Part shown: positions 1 to 9,112 of the stretch, piece after piece
How positions within the stretch are numbered: the first letter of the stretch is position 1
How the letters are laid out: each line of letters begins with the position of its first letter
Translations under genes and position numbers: made by a program
Assembly: GCA_002352055.1 (NCBI GenBank)
Contig: DEHS01000035.1
Location: forward strand, 8,932-37,072
Length of the DNA stretch: 28,141 nucleotides
Source: Legionellaceae bacterium UBA2794
GTDB taxonomy: Bacteria; Pseudomonadota; Gammaproteobacteria; Legionellales; Legionellaceae
Direction of reading: 5' to 3'
Notes under the pieces: generated by a model
What the model saw: only the letters and a program-made list of their open reading frames with translations
Told to the model about the DNA's origin: nothing
Database searches by the model: none

Positions 1-2829
1 GACTTTGACGGTGACCAAATGGCGGTACACGTTCCGCTAACATTAGAAGCTCAGTTAGAAGCTCGTTCACTAATGATGTCCACCAATAACATTTTATCCC
101 CTGCAAGTGGTGAACCAATTATTGTTCCCAGTCAGGACGTGGTACTTGGATTATATTATCTGACACGTGAAAAAGTGAATGCTTTAGGTGAAGGTAAAAT
201 TTACGTTAGTGCCCAGGAAGCCCAGAATTTTTATGAAGCGGGTCATTTGGATATTCATGCGAAAATTAAAATTCGTATGCTTAAAGAAGAGGAAGGTTCT
301 ACGGAGTATCACCTAGTAGAAACTACTGTTGGCCGGGCAATCCTTGCTGAAATTTTACCTAAGGGTATGCCATTTGCAAACATTAACCGTACCATGACCA
401 AGAAAGTAATTTCGAAAGTTATTGATGGTTGTTATCGAAATTTCGGTTTGAAAGAAACGGTTATATTTGCAGACCAGTTAATGTATACCGGATTTAAATA
501 TGCCAGCCGATCAGGAATCTCAATTGGTATTGAAGATATGGAAATTCCTGAAGATAAAGCTGCTATTATTGAGCATGCTGATAACGAAGTTCGCGAAATC
601 GAATCCCAATTCCGTTCAGGCTTGGTAACGAATGGTGAACGATATAATAAAGTTATTGATATTTGGTCTAGAACCAACGAATTAGTCGCCAAGTCAATGA
701 TGACAAAAATTGCTACTGAAGAGGTGGTTAATGCAAAAGGTGAAACGGTTAGACAGGAATCATTTAACCCCATCTTTATGATGGCTGATTCGGGAGCTAG
801 GGGTTCTGCAGCCCAGATTCGTCAATTAGCAGGTATGCGAGGATTGATGGCGGCACCTGACGGATCCATTATTGAAACTCCAATTACTGCAAATTTCCGA
901 GAAGGTTTAAATGTATTCCAATACTTTATTTCCACTCACGGAGCACGTAAAGGTCTGGCAGATACCGCATTAAAAACTGCAAACTCTGGATATTTGACCA
1001 GACGTTTGGTGGATGTTGCCCAAGACGTTGTCATTACTGAAGATGATTGCGGTGTGGAAACAGGTATTCTGATGCAGCCACTAATTGAAGGTGGTGATAT
1101 TGTTGAGCCTTTACATGAACGAGTACTTGGACGTGTAGTAGCCGCTGATGTTTATATTCCAAATCAAACAGAACCAGTGGTTAAAGCCGGAACTTTGTTG
1201 GATGAGGAATGGGTAGAGAGCCTTGAAAAGCAAGGTGTTGACCAGATCATGGTTCGCTCTCCTATTACATGCCAGACCCGCTTTGGTTTATGTGCCGCTT
1301 GCTATGGAAGAGATCTGGCTCGTGGACATAAAGTAAATACGGGTGAGGCAGTAGGTATTATTGCTGCACAGTCTATCGGTGAGCCAGGTACTCAGTTAAC
1401 CATGCGTACCTTCCACATTGGTGGAGCCGCGTCCAGAGCTACAGCTGCTAATAATATCCAGATAAAAACTAAAGGGGTTATTCGATTACATAACATTAAA
1501 ACAGTAACTCATGAGAATAAAAATCTGGTTGCAGTATCTCGTTCTGGAGAAGTAACAATTGTTGACGAGTTTGGTCGTGAGCGTGAGCGATATAAGTTAC
1601 CTTATGGTGCAGTAATTTCTGCACAAGATAATTCCAGCGTAGAGGCTGGTCAAGTAATTGCTACCTGGGATCCGCATACTCACCCGGTAATTTCAGAAGT
1701 GACTGGTAATTTAAAGTTTGTTGACTTGATAGATGGCATGACCATGAATCGACAGACTGATGAGCTTACTGGTTTAAGTAATATTGTAATTATCGATGCA
1801 AAACAGCGCAGTGCTGCTGGTCGCGATTTACGGCCGATGGTAAAACTGGTTACAAGTGAAGGAGAAGATATTTTCCTTGCTGGTACCAACGTTCCTGCGC
1901 AATATTATTTACCAGTTGACGCTATCGTTAATTTTGAAGATGGTGGTCTAGTGGGCATTGGTGACGTTATTGCACGTATTCCTCAAGAGCGTTCTAAAAC
2001 ACGTGATATTACCGGGGGTCTGCCACGCGTAGCTGACTTGTTTGAAGCACGTAAACCCAAGGACTCAGCGGTAATGGCTGAAGTTTCTGGTCTTGTTAAT
2101 TTTGGAAAGGAAACCAAAGGAAAACGAAGATTAATTATTAACGTTTCTGAAGATCAGTGTCATGAAGAATTGATTCCAAAATGGCGTCATATTTCTGTGT
2201 TTGAAGGAGAGCACGTGGAACGTGGCGAGCTAATCGCAGAGGGAGCACTTAATCCTCATGATATATTGCGATTACTTGGTGTTGGTGCTTTGGCAAATTA
2301 TATTGTAAATGAAGTTCAAGACGTATATCGCTTGCAGGGTGTAAAAATCAATGACAAGCATATTGAAACAATAGTTCGGCAAATGTTACGTAAACGAGTG
2401 ATAACTTTTGCTGGCGATTCAAAGTTCCTAGTAGGTGAGCAAATTGAGGAAAGTGTTATGCTTCAAGAGAATGACCGACTCATTGCCGAAGGAAAACAGG
2501 TTGCTCGAGGTACACCAATTTTATTAGGTATTACCAAAGCATCTTTAGCTACAGAATCATTTATTTCAGCAGCCTCTTTCCAAGAGACAACGCGTGTTTT
2601 AACTGAAGCTGCAGTTAGTGGAAAAGTAGATGATTTACGTGGTTTGAAAGAAAACGTGATGGTGGGACGTCTCATTCCTGCGGGAACTGGATACACTTAT
2701 CATCAAAGCCGAAAGGCAAAAAGAGCGAGAGCTGCAGCAGGTGGTGACCATGCAACGCATACAGTTACTGCAAGTGATGTTGAACACGCGTTAAGTGAAG
2801 CACTCAACGCGGATAATCATGATCATTAG
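1..2829 (+). CDS. rpoC: RNA polymerase beta' subunit, 3' part (5' end outside window)
   Basis: Largest catalytic subunit of the core RNA polymerase. The window opens exactly on the Mg2+-binding aspartate loop: the first codons read DFDGDQ, so the three metal-binding Asp residues are present while the N-terminal clamp is cut off. The remaining 942 residues match the roughly 948 that follow this loop in the E. coli protein. Downstream come the bridge helix (ADSGARGSAAQIRQLAGMRG), the four Cys of the second zinc site (codons at 1048, 1270, 1291 and 1300) and the trigger loop (SIGEPGTQLTMRTFHIGG). The C terminus is complete and ends in a His-rich tail. rpoB should lie just upstream. No disruption is seen. 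Identity is certain; the start lies outside the window. Confidence 0.99.
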   Translation, partial: DFDGDQMAVHVPLTLEAQLEARSLMMSTNNILSPASGEPIIVPSQDVVLGLYYLTREKVNALGEGKIYVSAQEAQNFYEAGHLDIHAKIKIRMLKEEEGSTEYHLVETTVGRAILAEILPKGMPFANINRTMTKKVISKVIDGCYRNFGLKETVIFADQLMYTGFKYASRSGISIGIEDMEIPEDKAAIIEHADNEVREIESQFRSGLVTNGERYNKVIDIWSRTNELVAKSMMTKIATEEVVNAKGETVRQESFNPIFMMADSGARGSAAQIRQLAGMRGLMAAPDGSIIETPITANFREGLNVFQYFISTHGARKGLADTALKTANSGYLTRRLVDVAQDVVITEDDCGVETGILMQPLIEGGDIVEPLHERVLGRVVAADVYIPNQTEPVVKAGTLLDEEWVESLEKQGVDQIMVRSPITCQTRFGLCAACYGRDLARGHKVNTGEAVGIIAAQSIGEPGTQLTMRTFHIGGAASRATAANNIQIKTKGVIRLHNIKTVTHENKNLVAVSRSGEVTIVDEFGRERERYKLPYGAVISAQDNSSVEAGQVIATWDPHTHPVISEVTGNLKFVDLIDGMTMNRQTDELTGLSNIVIIDAKQRSAAGRDLRPMVKLVTSEGEDIFLAGTNVPAQYYLPVDAIVNFEDGGLVGIGDVIARIPQERSKTRDITGGLPRVADLFEARKPKDSAVMAEVSGLVNFGKETKGKRRLIINVSEDQCHEELIPKWRHISVFEGEHVERGELIAEGALNPHDILRLLGVGALANYIVNEVQDVYRLQGVKINDKHIETIVRQMLRKRVITFAGDSKFLVGEQIEESVMLQENDRLIAEGKQVARGTPILLGITKASLATESFISAASFQETTRVLTEAAVSGKVDDLRGLKENVMVGRLIPAGTGYTYHQSRKAKRARAAAGGDHATHTVTASDVEHALSEALNADNHDH

Positions 2830-2841
2830 TCTGGATTCAAA

Positions 2842-2874
2842 AACGGCAGGTTTAAACTTGACAAATCTGCCGTT
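2842..2874 (+). terminator. Hairpin after rpoC, possible weak terminator
   Basis: An inverted repeat pairs AACGGCAG (2842-2849) with CTGCCGTT (2867-2874). A G-U and three A-U pairs extend the stem inward to about 12 bp, leaving a 9-base loop. The bases after it (CCTATATAG) are AT-rich but lack a T run, so termination may be partial. The -35 box of the next promoter lies partly in the loop and inner stem. Confidence 0.5.
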
Positions 2875-2886
2875 CCTATATAGAAT
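2858..2886 (+). promoter_or_regulatory. Predicted str operon promoter
   Basis: A perfect -35 TTGACA (2858-2863) is followed after 17 bases by TAGAAT (2881-2886), five of six matches to the sigma70 -10 consensus. Transcription would start near 2893, giving a leader of about 50 bases before rpsL. The position agrees with the str operon promoter of other gammaproteobacteria. Confidence 0.75.
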
Positions 2887-2942
2887 CCGGCCTCCTTATG
2901 CATTCGAAATATTCACAAGTGACAGATCGGAGTTAAGTACAA

Positions 2943-3323
2943 ATGGCTACTATTAATCAGTTAGTAAGAAAGCCTCGTGTGGACGTAAAGAAAAAAAGTA
3001 ACGTACCAGCACTAGAGTCATGTCCACAAAGACGCGGAGTATGTACTCGCGTTTATACTACTACACCCAAAAAACCTAACTCAGCAATGAGAAAGGTGGC
3101 ACGTGTACGTTTAACCAATGGATTTGAAGTATCATCATATATTGGTGGTGAAGGCCATAACCTGCAAGAGCATTCCGTGGTATTAATTCGGGGTGGACGG
3201 GTTAAAGACTTACCTGGTGTGCGCTATCACACAGTCAGGGGTAGTTTAGATACATCAGGAGTTAGCGATCGTAAGCAAGGTCGTTCTAAATACGGTACAA
3301 AAAAACCTAAAGATAAAAAATAA
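2943..3323 (+). CDS. rpsL: 30S ribosomal protein S12
   Basis: Component of the 30S decoding centre that helps monitor codon-anticodon pairing. The 126 residues compare with about 124 in E. coli. The decoding loop TTPKKPNSA (Lys43) and the loop GGRVKDLPG (Lys88, Pro91) are both the unmutated forms linked to streptomycin sensitivity. The Cys-containing stretch ESCPQRRGVC near residues 25-34 is normal for the family. A CGGAG-type ribosome binding site precedes the ATG. It is the first gene of the str operon and is followed 19 bases later by rpsG. Identity is certain. Confidence 0.98.
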   Translation: MATINQLVRKPRVDVKKKSNVPALESCPQRRGVCTRVYTTTPKKPNSAMRKVARVRLTNGFEVSSYIGGEGHNLQEHSVVLIRGGRVKDLPGVRYHTVRGSLDTSGVSDRKQGRSKYGTKKPKDKK

Positions 3324-3342
3324 CTGATTGTAGGAAATTGAG

Positions 3343-3885
3343 ATGCCAAGAAGAAGAGAAGTCCCCAAACGTGAAATTTTGCCAGATCCGAAACATCATA
3401 GTGAGCTGTTAGCAAAATTTATTAACGTATTAATGGTCAGTGGTAAGAAATCAACTGCTGAGAAAATTATTTATGGTGCTTTATCTGTAATGGAAGAGCG
3501 CGTTAAAAAATCTAAAAAGTCCGACGAAGACGGTGAATCAGGTTCGGCTGGTGAGTCAGGATCTGGCACTAATTCAGGAACCATACTTCGGTATTTTGAA
3601 GATGCGTTAGATAATGTTCGACCGAGCGTTGAAGTGCGATCACGACGTGTCGGTGGAGCTACATATCAAGTTCCTGTTGAAGTACGTCATGACCGTAGTA
3701 TCGCCCTTGGAATGCGTTGGATAGTCCAAGCTGCCCGAAGCCGTGGTGAGAAAGGTATGATGTTGCGTCTGGCAGGTGAATTAATGGATGCTTTTGAAAG
3801 TAAAGGCTCGGCGGTTAAAAAGCGAGAAGATACTCATAAAATGGCAAAAGCTAACCAAGCGTTCGCGCATTTTAGATGGAATTAG
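3343..3885 (+). CDS. rpsG: 30S ribosomal protein S7 with internal Ser/Gly-rich insertion
   Basis: Primary 16S rRNA binder that organises the 30S head and, in E. coli, represses the str operon. The 180 residues exceed the usual 155-160. The extra length is internal: residues about 56-79 form a Lys then acidic Ser/Gly-rich stretch (DEDGESGSAGESGSGTNSG) between two early helices, where other S7 proteins have a short loop. The flanks are typical, including EVRSRRVGGATYQVPVEVR at about residues 97-115 and the C-terminal KANQAFAHFRWN. The reading frame is intact, so the insertion looks like a lineage trait and not damage. Identity is certain; the role of the insertion is unknown. Confidence 0.97.
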   Translation: MPRRREVPKREILPDPKHHSELLAKFINVLMVSGKKSTAEKIIYGALSVMEERVKKSKKSDEDGESGSAGESGSGTNSGTILRYFEDALDNVRPSVEVRSRRVGGATYQVPVEVRHDRSIALGMRWIVQAARSRGEKGMMLRLAGELMDAFESKGSAVKKREDTHKMAKANQAFAHFRWN

Positions 3886-3896
3886 AGAGGTAATAC

Positions 3897-5984
3897 GTGT
3901 CAACTACTCCACTAAAACTCTATCGAAACATAGGCATTGCTGCACACGTTGATGCTGGTAAAACAACAACAACTGAGCGGGTACTCTATTATACAGGTAT
4001 GTCACACAAGATTGGTGAAGTACATGATGGAGCTGCCACTATGGATTGGATGGTCCAGGAGCAGGAGCGCGGTATTACGATAACCTCAGCAGCAACAACT
4101 TGCTACTGGTCCGGGATGGATAAACAGTTCGAACCGCATCGAATTAATATTATTGATACTCCTGGACACGTCGACTTTATGATTGAAGTCGAGCGATCTC
4201 TTCGAGTCTTAGATGGTGCAGTCGTTGTTTTTGACTCAGTTTCTGGAGTTGAACCTCAATCTGAAACTGTATGGCGACAAGCGAATAAATATGGTGTTCC
4301 TCGAATTGTATTCGTTAACAAAATGGATAGAATGGGAGCTAATTTTCATCGTGTTGTTACCCAGATAAAGCAACGCCTAGGTTCAAGCCCTGTTGTTGTG
4401 CAAATTCCTATTGGAGCTGAAGAGGATTTTAAAGGTGTAATTGACATCATCAAAATGAAAGCAATACATTGGGATGAAGATAATAAAGGTATGACCTTTA
4501 AATACGTTGATATTCCAAAAGAGCTTCAAAATGAATGCGAAGAGTATAGAACTTTGGTGGTTGAAGCTGCTGCAGAAGCTTCTGAAGATCTAATGGAAAA
4601 ATATCTTGAAGGTGAAGATTTTACTGAGGCTGAAATTAAGCAAGCATTACGTCAATTGACAGTTACCAATAAAGTGGTGCCTGTTTTTTGTGGTTCTGCT
4701 TTTAAAAATAAAGGTGTTCAGGCTGTACTTGATGGTGTTATTGAGTATTTACCTTCACCATTAGATATTCCTGATATTCAAGGATTGAATGAAGATGGTG
4801 AAGAAACGCATCGTGAAACGAGTTATGATGCACCATTTTCAGCTTTGGCTTTTAAAATTGCCACTGATCCCTTTGTAGGAACTTTAACTTATTTCCGCGC
4901 CTATTCAGGTGTAGTTAAATGCGGTGATACATTATTGAATTCAGTTAAAGGTAAAAAAGAAAGAATTGGTCGTTTATTGCAAATGCACGCTAATTCCCGC
5001 GAAGAAATTAAAGAAGTTAGAGCTGGAGATATTGCAGCTGCGGTAGGTCTTAAAACTGTAATGACTGGTGATACTCTATGTGATGTTGATAATCCGGTGA
5101 TATTAGAGCGTATGGATTTTCCAGATCCCGTAATCGCGGTTGCTGTTGAACCCAGAACAAAGGCAGATCAGGAAAAAATGGGTATTGCTTTAAGCAAACT
5201 CGCCCAAGAAGACCCTTCTTTCAGAGTTCATACTGATGAAGAGTCAGGTCAAACGATCATTGAAGGGATGGGTGAACTTCATCTCGAAATTATTGTTGAC
5301 CGTATGAGAAGAGAGTTCAATGTTGAAGCGAATGTAGGTAAACCACAAGTTGCTTATCGTGAAACTTTGAAACAAACAGTAGAGCAAGAAGGAAAGTTTG
5401 TGAGACAATCAGGTGGCCGTGGACAATACGGACATGTTTGGTTGAAAATTGAGCCCCAAGAAGCCGGAAAAGGCTACGAGTTTATCAACGCAATTGTAGG
5501 TGGAGTCATTCCAAAGGAATATATTCCAGCTGTTGATAAAGGGGTTCAGGAACAATTACAAAATGGTGTTATTGCTGGTTACCCGGTAGTGGATGTTAAA
5601 GTAACTCTATTTGATGGTTCTTTCCATGAGGTAGATTCAAGTGAAATGGCATTTAAAATTGCTGGTTCTCAGTGTTTCAAGCAAGGTGCCTTAAAAGCAA
5701 AGCCAGTATTGCTTGAGCCAATTATGGCAGTAGAAGTTGTTACTCCTGAAGACTATATGGGCGATGTTATGGGTGACCTAAACAGACGCCGTGGTTTAGT
5801 ACAAGGGATGGAAGATTCTCCGGCAGGTAAAATTGTCAGAGCTGAAGTACCGCTTGCAGAGATGTTTGGTTATTCGACTGATTTACGTTCTGCTACTCAA
5901 GGAAGAGCAACATACACGATGGAATTTTCTAAGTATGCTGAAGCACCAAACAATATTGCTGAGGCAATTATCAAGAAACAATAA
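3897..5984 (+). CDS. fusA: Elongation factor G
   Basis: GTPase that drives translocation of tRNA and mRNA on the ribosome. The 695 residues are close to the usual length. Nucleotide-binding motifs are in order: G1 AHVDAGKTTTTE, G2 around RGITIT, G3 DTPGHVDF, G4 NKMD and G5 GSA. Domain IV carries the conserved GGRGQYGHVW stretch. The start is GTG at 3897, placed 6 bases after GAGAGG, and the product MSTTPLKLYRNIGIAAH begins as expected. It lies 11 bases after rpsG and 20 before tuf, within the str operon. No anomaly is seen. Confidence 0.98.
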   Translation: MSTTPLKLYRNIGIAAHVDAGKTTTTERVLYYTGMSHKIGEVHDGAATMDWMVQEQERGITITSAATTCYWSGMDKQFEPHRINIIDTPGHVDFMIEVERSLRVLDGAVVVFDSVSGVEPQSETVWRQANKYGVPRIVFVNKMDRMGANFHRVVTQIKQRLGSSPVVVQIPIGAEEDFKGVIDIIKMKAIHWDEDNKGMTFKYVDIPKELQNECEEYRTLVVEAAAEASEDLMEKYLEGEDFTEAEIKQALRQLTVTNKVVPVFCGSAFKNKGVQAVLDGVIEYLPSPLDIPDIQGLNEDGEETHRETSYDAPFSALAFKIATDPFVGTLTYFRAYSGVVKCGDTLLNSVKGKKERIGRLLQMHANSREEIKEVRAGDIAAAVGLKTVMTGDTLCDVDNPVILERMDFPDPVIAVAVEPRTKADQEKMGIALSKLAQEDPSFRVHTDEESGQTIIEGMGELHLEIIVDRMRREFNVEANVGKPQVAYRETLKQTVEQEGKFVRQSGGRGQYGHVWLKIEPQEAGKGYEFINAIVGGVIPKEYIPAVDKGVQEQLQNGVIAGYPVVDVKVTLFDGSFHEVDSSEMAFKIAGSQCFKQGALKAKPVLLEPIMAVEVVTPEDYMGDVMGDLNRRRGLVQGMEDSPAGKIVRAEVPLAEMFGYSTDLRSATQGRATYTMEFSKYAEAPNNIAEAIIKKQ

Positions 5985-6004
5985 AAGTTAATGAGGTTAT
6001 TGAA

Positions 6005-7195
6005 ATGGCGAAGGAAAAATTTGAACGTACAAAGCCACACGTTAATGTGGGCACAATTGGTCACGTAGATCATGGTAAAACTACGTTAACTGCTGCGATT
6101 ACAACGATCATGGCGAAGAAGTTTGGTGGTACAGCTAAGGCGTATGATCAAATTGATGCTGCACCAGAAGAAAGAGAGCGTGGTATTACAATTTCTACAG
6201 CTCACGTTGAATATGAATCAGCGAACAGACATTATGCCCACGTTGACTGTCCAGGCCACGCGGATTATGTTAAGAACATGATTACGGGTGCTGCTCAAAT
6301 GGACGGCGCTATTTTAGTAGTATCAGCTGCTGATGGTCCAATGCCCCAAACGAGAGAACATATATTACTATCTCGTCAGGTAGGCGTACCCTACATAGTA
6401 GTTTTTATGAACAAAGCGGATATGGTTGATGATGCTGAGTTATTAGAGCTTGTTGAGATGGAAGTACGTGATCTGTTAAGCAGCTATGATTTCCCAGGCG
6501 ATGACATACCGATTGTTGTTGGTTCTGCGCTAAAAGCATTAGAAGGTGATACGAGTGATATTGGTGTACCTGCGATTGAAAAGCTAGTTGAAACGCTGGA
6601 TGCCTATATACCTGAACCTGTACGGATGATTGACAAAGCATTTTTGTTACCGATTGAAGACGTATTCTCTATATCTGGACGAGGAACAGTAGTAACTGGC
6701 CGAGTTGAGAGTGGTATCGTCAAAGTAGGTGAAGAAGTTGAGATTGTTGGTATTCATGATACACAGAAGACTATTTGTACTGGTGTTGAAATGTTCCGCA
6801 AACTTCTTGATGAAGGACGTGCGGGAGATAACGTAGGCGTATTATTACGTGGAACAAAACGTGATGAAGTGGAGCGTGGTCAAGTATTGGCTAAGCCTGG
6901 TTCAATTAAGCCGCATACTAAGTTTGAAGCAGAAGTGTACGTATTGTCAAAAGAAGAAGGGGGTCGTCATACTCCATTTTTCAATGGTTATCGTCCACAA
7001 TTCTATTTCAGAACAACAGACGTAACAGGTACTTGTGATTTACCTGAAGGAATTGAAATGGTAATGCCTGGAGATAACGTACAGCTCGTTGTCAATCTGC
7101 ATGCACCAATTGCGATGACTGAAGGGTTACGTTTCGCAATTCGGGAAGGTGGCCGTACTGTAGGCGCCGGTGTTGTCGCTAAAATAATTGAGTAA
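6005..7195 (+). CDS. tuf: Elongation factor Tu
   Basis: GTPase that brings aminoacyl-tRNA to the ribosomal A site. The 396 residues are full length. Motifs seen are GHVDHGKT (G1), DCPGHADY (G3) and NKAD (G4, where E. coli has NKCD). The C-terminal beta-barrel domains are intact. Many gammaproteobacteria carry a second tuf near the rpoBC end of the cluster; only this copy is visible. The stop lies just 5 bases before rpsJ, so this gene joins the str and S10 blocks into one transcription unit. Confidence 0.98.
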   Translation: MAKEKFERTKPHVNVGTIGHVDHGKTTLTAAITTIMAKKFGGTAKAYDQIDAAPEERERGITISTAHVEYESANRHYAHVDCPGHADYVKNMITGAAQMDGAILVVSAADGPMPQTREHILLSRQVGVPYIVVFMNKADMVDDAELLELVEMEVRDLLSSYDFPGDDIPIVVGSALKALEGDTSDIGVPAIEKLVETLDAYIPEPVRMIDKAFLLPIEDVFSISGRGTVVTGRVESGIVKVGEEVEIVGIHDTQKTICTGVEMFRKLLDEGRAGDNVGVLLRGTKRDEVERGQVLAKPGSIKPHTKFEAEVYVLSKEEGGRHTPFFNGYRPQFYFRTTDVTGTCDLPEGIEMVMPGDNVQLVVNLHAPIAMTEGLRFAIREGGRTVGAGVVAKIIE

Positions 7196-7200
7196 TTATA

Positions 7201-7518
7201 ATGAGTAGCAATCAAAATATTAAAATAAGATTAAAGTCATTTGATCATCGATTAATTGATTTATCTACAAGAGAAATTGTAGAAACAGCAAAACGTACTG
7301 GCGCCCAAATTCGTGGCCCAATACCATTGCCAATTCGCAAAGAAAAATTTACCGTATTGACATCACCGCATGTTAATAAAGATGCTCGTGATCAATACGA
7401 ATTACGTACTCATAAACGCCTGGTCGTTATTGTTCATCCAACTGAAAAAACAGTAGATGCATTGATGAAATTGGATCTGGCTGCTGGAGTTGATGTTCAG
7501 ATTAGCCTTGATGACTAA
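7201..7518 (+). CDS. rpsJ: 30S ribosomal protein S10
   Basis: Small-subunit head protein, also NusE in transcription antitermination. The 105 residues begin MSSNQNIKIRLKSFDHRLID, matching the family start. A good Shine-Dalgarno is not evident: upstream is only TTGAGTAATTATA inside and just after the tuf end. Translation may therefore be coupled to EF-Tu termination. In E. coli a structured leader before this gene mediates repression by L4; here the 5-base gap leaves no space for one. Identity is certain. Confidence 0.97.
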   Translation: MSSNQNIKIRLKSFDHRLIDLSTREIVETAKRTGAQIRGPIPLPIRKEKFTVLTSPHVNKDARDQYELRTHKRLVVIVHPTEKTVDALMKLDLAAGVDVQISLDD

Positions 7519-7552
7519 ATGTTAGGGTGAAGGATATTAAAGAGGTGTTACA

Positions 7553-8203
7553 ATGATGATCGGTTTATTAGGCCGTAAAATCGGTATGACGCGTGTATTC
7601 ACAGCAGAAGGAGTTTCGGTTCCTGTTTCTGTAGTTGAAGTGCACCCAAATCGTGTTTCCCAGATCAAAACTGCTGAAAACGATGGTTATTCAGCTGTTC
7701 AATTAACTGGCGGAACAAAAAAAGCGAACAAAGTAAGCAAGCCTCAGGCTGGACACTTTGCAAAAGCTGAAATTGAAGCCGGTGATTTGCAAATGGAGTT
7801 TAGAATTGACTCTGAAGATGCATTTCAATTAGGACAGGTTCTCTCTGTTGCTGATGTTTTTACTGCCGGGCAACACGTTGATGTATCTGGAGTGAGTAAA
7901 GGTAAAGGCTTTGCTGGAACCGTAAAACGATATAATTTTAGAACTCAAGATGCTACTCATGGTAATTCCAGATCACATCGAGTTCCTGGATCTATTGGTC
8001 AGAACCAAACTCCTGGACGTGTATTTAAAGGCAAAAAAATGGCCGGCCATATGGGTAATGTCCGTTGTACAGTTCAAACACTTGAACTTGTGCGGGTTGA
8101 TGCTGAAAGAAACTTGCTTCTAATCAAAGGTGCTATTCCCGGTGCTCCTGGAACACGAATAGAAGTTAAGCCTGCAGCTAAAAAGCAAGCAAGAGGTGAG
8201 TGA
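7553..8203 (+). CDS. rplC: 50S ribosomal protein L3
   Basis: Early-assembling 23S rRNA binder near the peptidyl transferase centre. It has about 215 residues and the conserved SIGQNQTPGRVFKGKKMAGHMG region, which includes the glutamine that PrmB methylates in E. coli. Two ATG codons are adjacent (7553 and 7556); AGAGG at 7541-7545 suits either, 7 or 10 bases away, so the N-terminal Met may be doubled or single. The stop overlaps the rplD start by one base (TGATG). Confidence 0.97.
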   Translation: MMIGLLGRKIGMTRVFTAEGVSVPVSVVEVHPNRVSQIKTAENDGYSAVQLTGGTKKANKVSKPQAGHFAKAEIEAGDLQMEFRIDSEDAFQLGQVLSVADVFTAGQHVDVSGVSKGKGFAGTVKRYNFRTQDATHGNSRSHRVPGSIGQNQTPGRVFKGKKMAGHMGNVRCTVQTLELVRVDAERNLLLIKGAIPGAPGTRIEVKPAAKKQARGE

Positions 8204-8808
8204 TGGAAATTACTATTATTGATACTAAAGCGCAATTACAGCTGAATAAAGATGTTTTTGCTTATGCTTACAACGAAGGTCTTGTACATCAAGCTGTTGT
8301 AACTTATATGAACAATGCTCGAAGTGGCAACAGTGCTCAAAAGACTCGTGCAGAAGTCAGGGGTGGTGGCAAAAAGCCTTGGAATCAAAAAGGAACTGGT
8401 CGAGCTCGAGCAGGAACAATTCGAAGCCCTATATGGCGCAGTGGTGGGGTAACATTCGCATCTAAAAAGCGAGATTACTCACAAAAACTTAATAAAAAAA
8501 TGTACAAACGTGCATTACGTAGTATAATCTCCGAACTTTGTCGTACTGGCAACCTGGTAGTCGTTAGTGATTTCCAATGTGATAGCCATAAAACAAAAGA
8601 CTTTATTAACAAAATGAATCAAATGAATATTAAAAATGCATTGATCATAATGAATGAAGTTGGAGAAAGTGAATATTTAGGTTCAAGAAACTTAATTAAT
8701 TACGATATCTGTGATGTTACAACTATAGATCCTGTTTCCTTACTCAGATTTGAAAAAGTTGTTGTTACAGAAGCTGCAATTAAAAAAATTGAGGAACAGT
8801 TACAATGA
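8203..8808 (+). CDS. rplD: 50S ribosomal protein L4
   Basis: 23S rRNA binder whose extended loop lines the exit tunnel; in E. coli it is also the S10 operon repressor. The ATG at 8203 gives 201 residues, the usual length, starting MEITIIDTKAQ. It lies 6 bases after AGAGG and overlaps the rplC stop. A GTG three bases earlier is possible but unneeded. The tunnel loop (GGGKKPWNQKGTGRARAG) is intact, including the region of macrolide resistance mutations. The stop overlaps rplW by four bases (ATGA). Confidence 0.97.
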   Translation: MEITIIDTKAQLQLNKDVFAYAYNEGLVHQAVVTYMNNARSGNSAQKTRAEVRGGGKKPWNQKGTGRARAGTIRSPIWRSGGVTFASKKRDYSQKLNKKMYKRALRSIISELCRTGNLVVVSDFQCDSHKTKDFINKMNQMNIKNALIIMNEVGESEYLGSRNLINYDICDVTTIDPVSLLRFEKVVVTEAAIKKIEEQLQ

Positions 8809-9101
8809 ATGCTGAGAGATTGATGATGGTTCTACGTGAACCACATACTTCTGAAAAGGCTACTGTTATGGCCGATAAGTTTAAACAGTTCACTTTCAAA
8901 GTACTGAAAACTGCAACTAAAACTGAAATTAAAATGGCTGTAGAGCATATTTTCAATGTAAAAGTTAAAAATGTCTCAATAATCAACGTGAAGGGTAAGG
9001 CAAAACGCTTTAAACAGACTAGTGGTAAGCGTAGCGACTGGAAAAAGGCCTTTGTATCACTTCATGCTGATCAAGATATTGACTTTACAGTTACCGAATA
9101 A
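8805..9101 (+). CDS. rplW: 50S ribosomal protein L23
   Basis: Protein at the tunnel exit, docking site for trigger factor and SRP. The 98 residues begin MNAERLMMVLREPHTSEKA, with the family's EPHTSEKA signature near the N terminus. The start overlaps the rplD stop by four bases, which suggests translational coupling. Length and C terminus are normal. It is followed by rplB after 11 bases. Confidence 0.96.
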   Translation: MNAERLMMVLREPHTSEKATVMADKFKQFTFKVLKTATKTEIKMAVEHIFNVKVKNVSIINVKGKAKRFKQTSGKRSDWKKAFVSLHADQDIDFTVTE

Positions 9102-9112
9102 GGCAGATTAAG

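Noticed and set aside
3539..3579. S7 insertion read as a frameshift or assembly error
   Set aside because: The frame stays open, both flanks align with S7, and the composition is a coherent acidic Ser/Gly linker.
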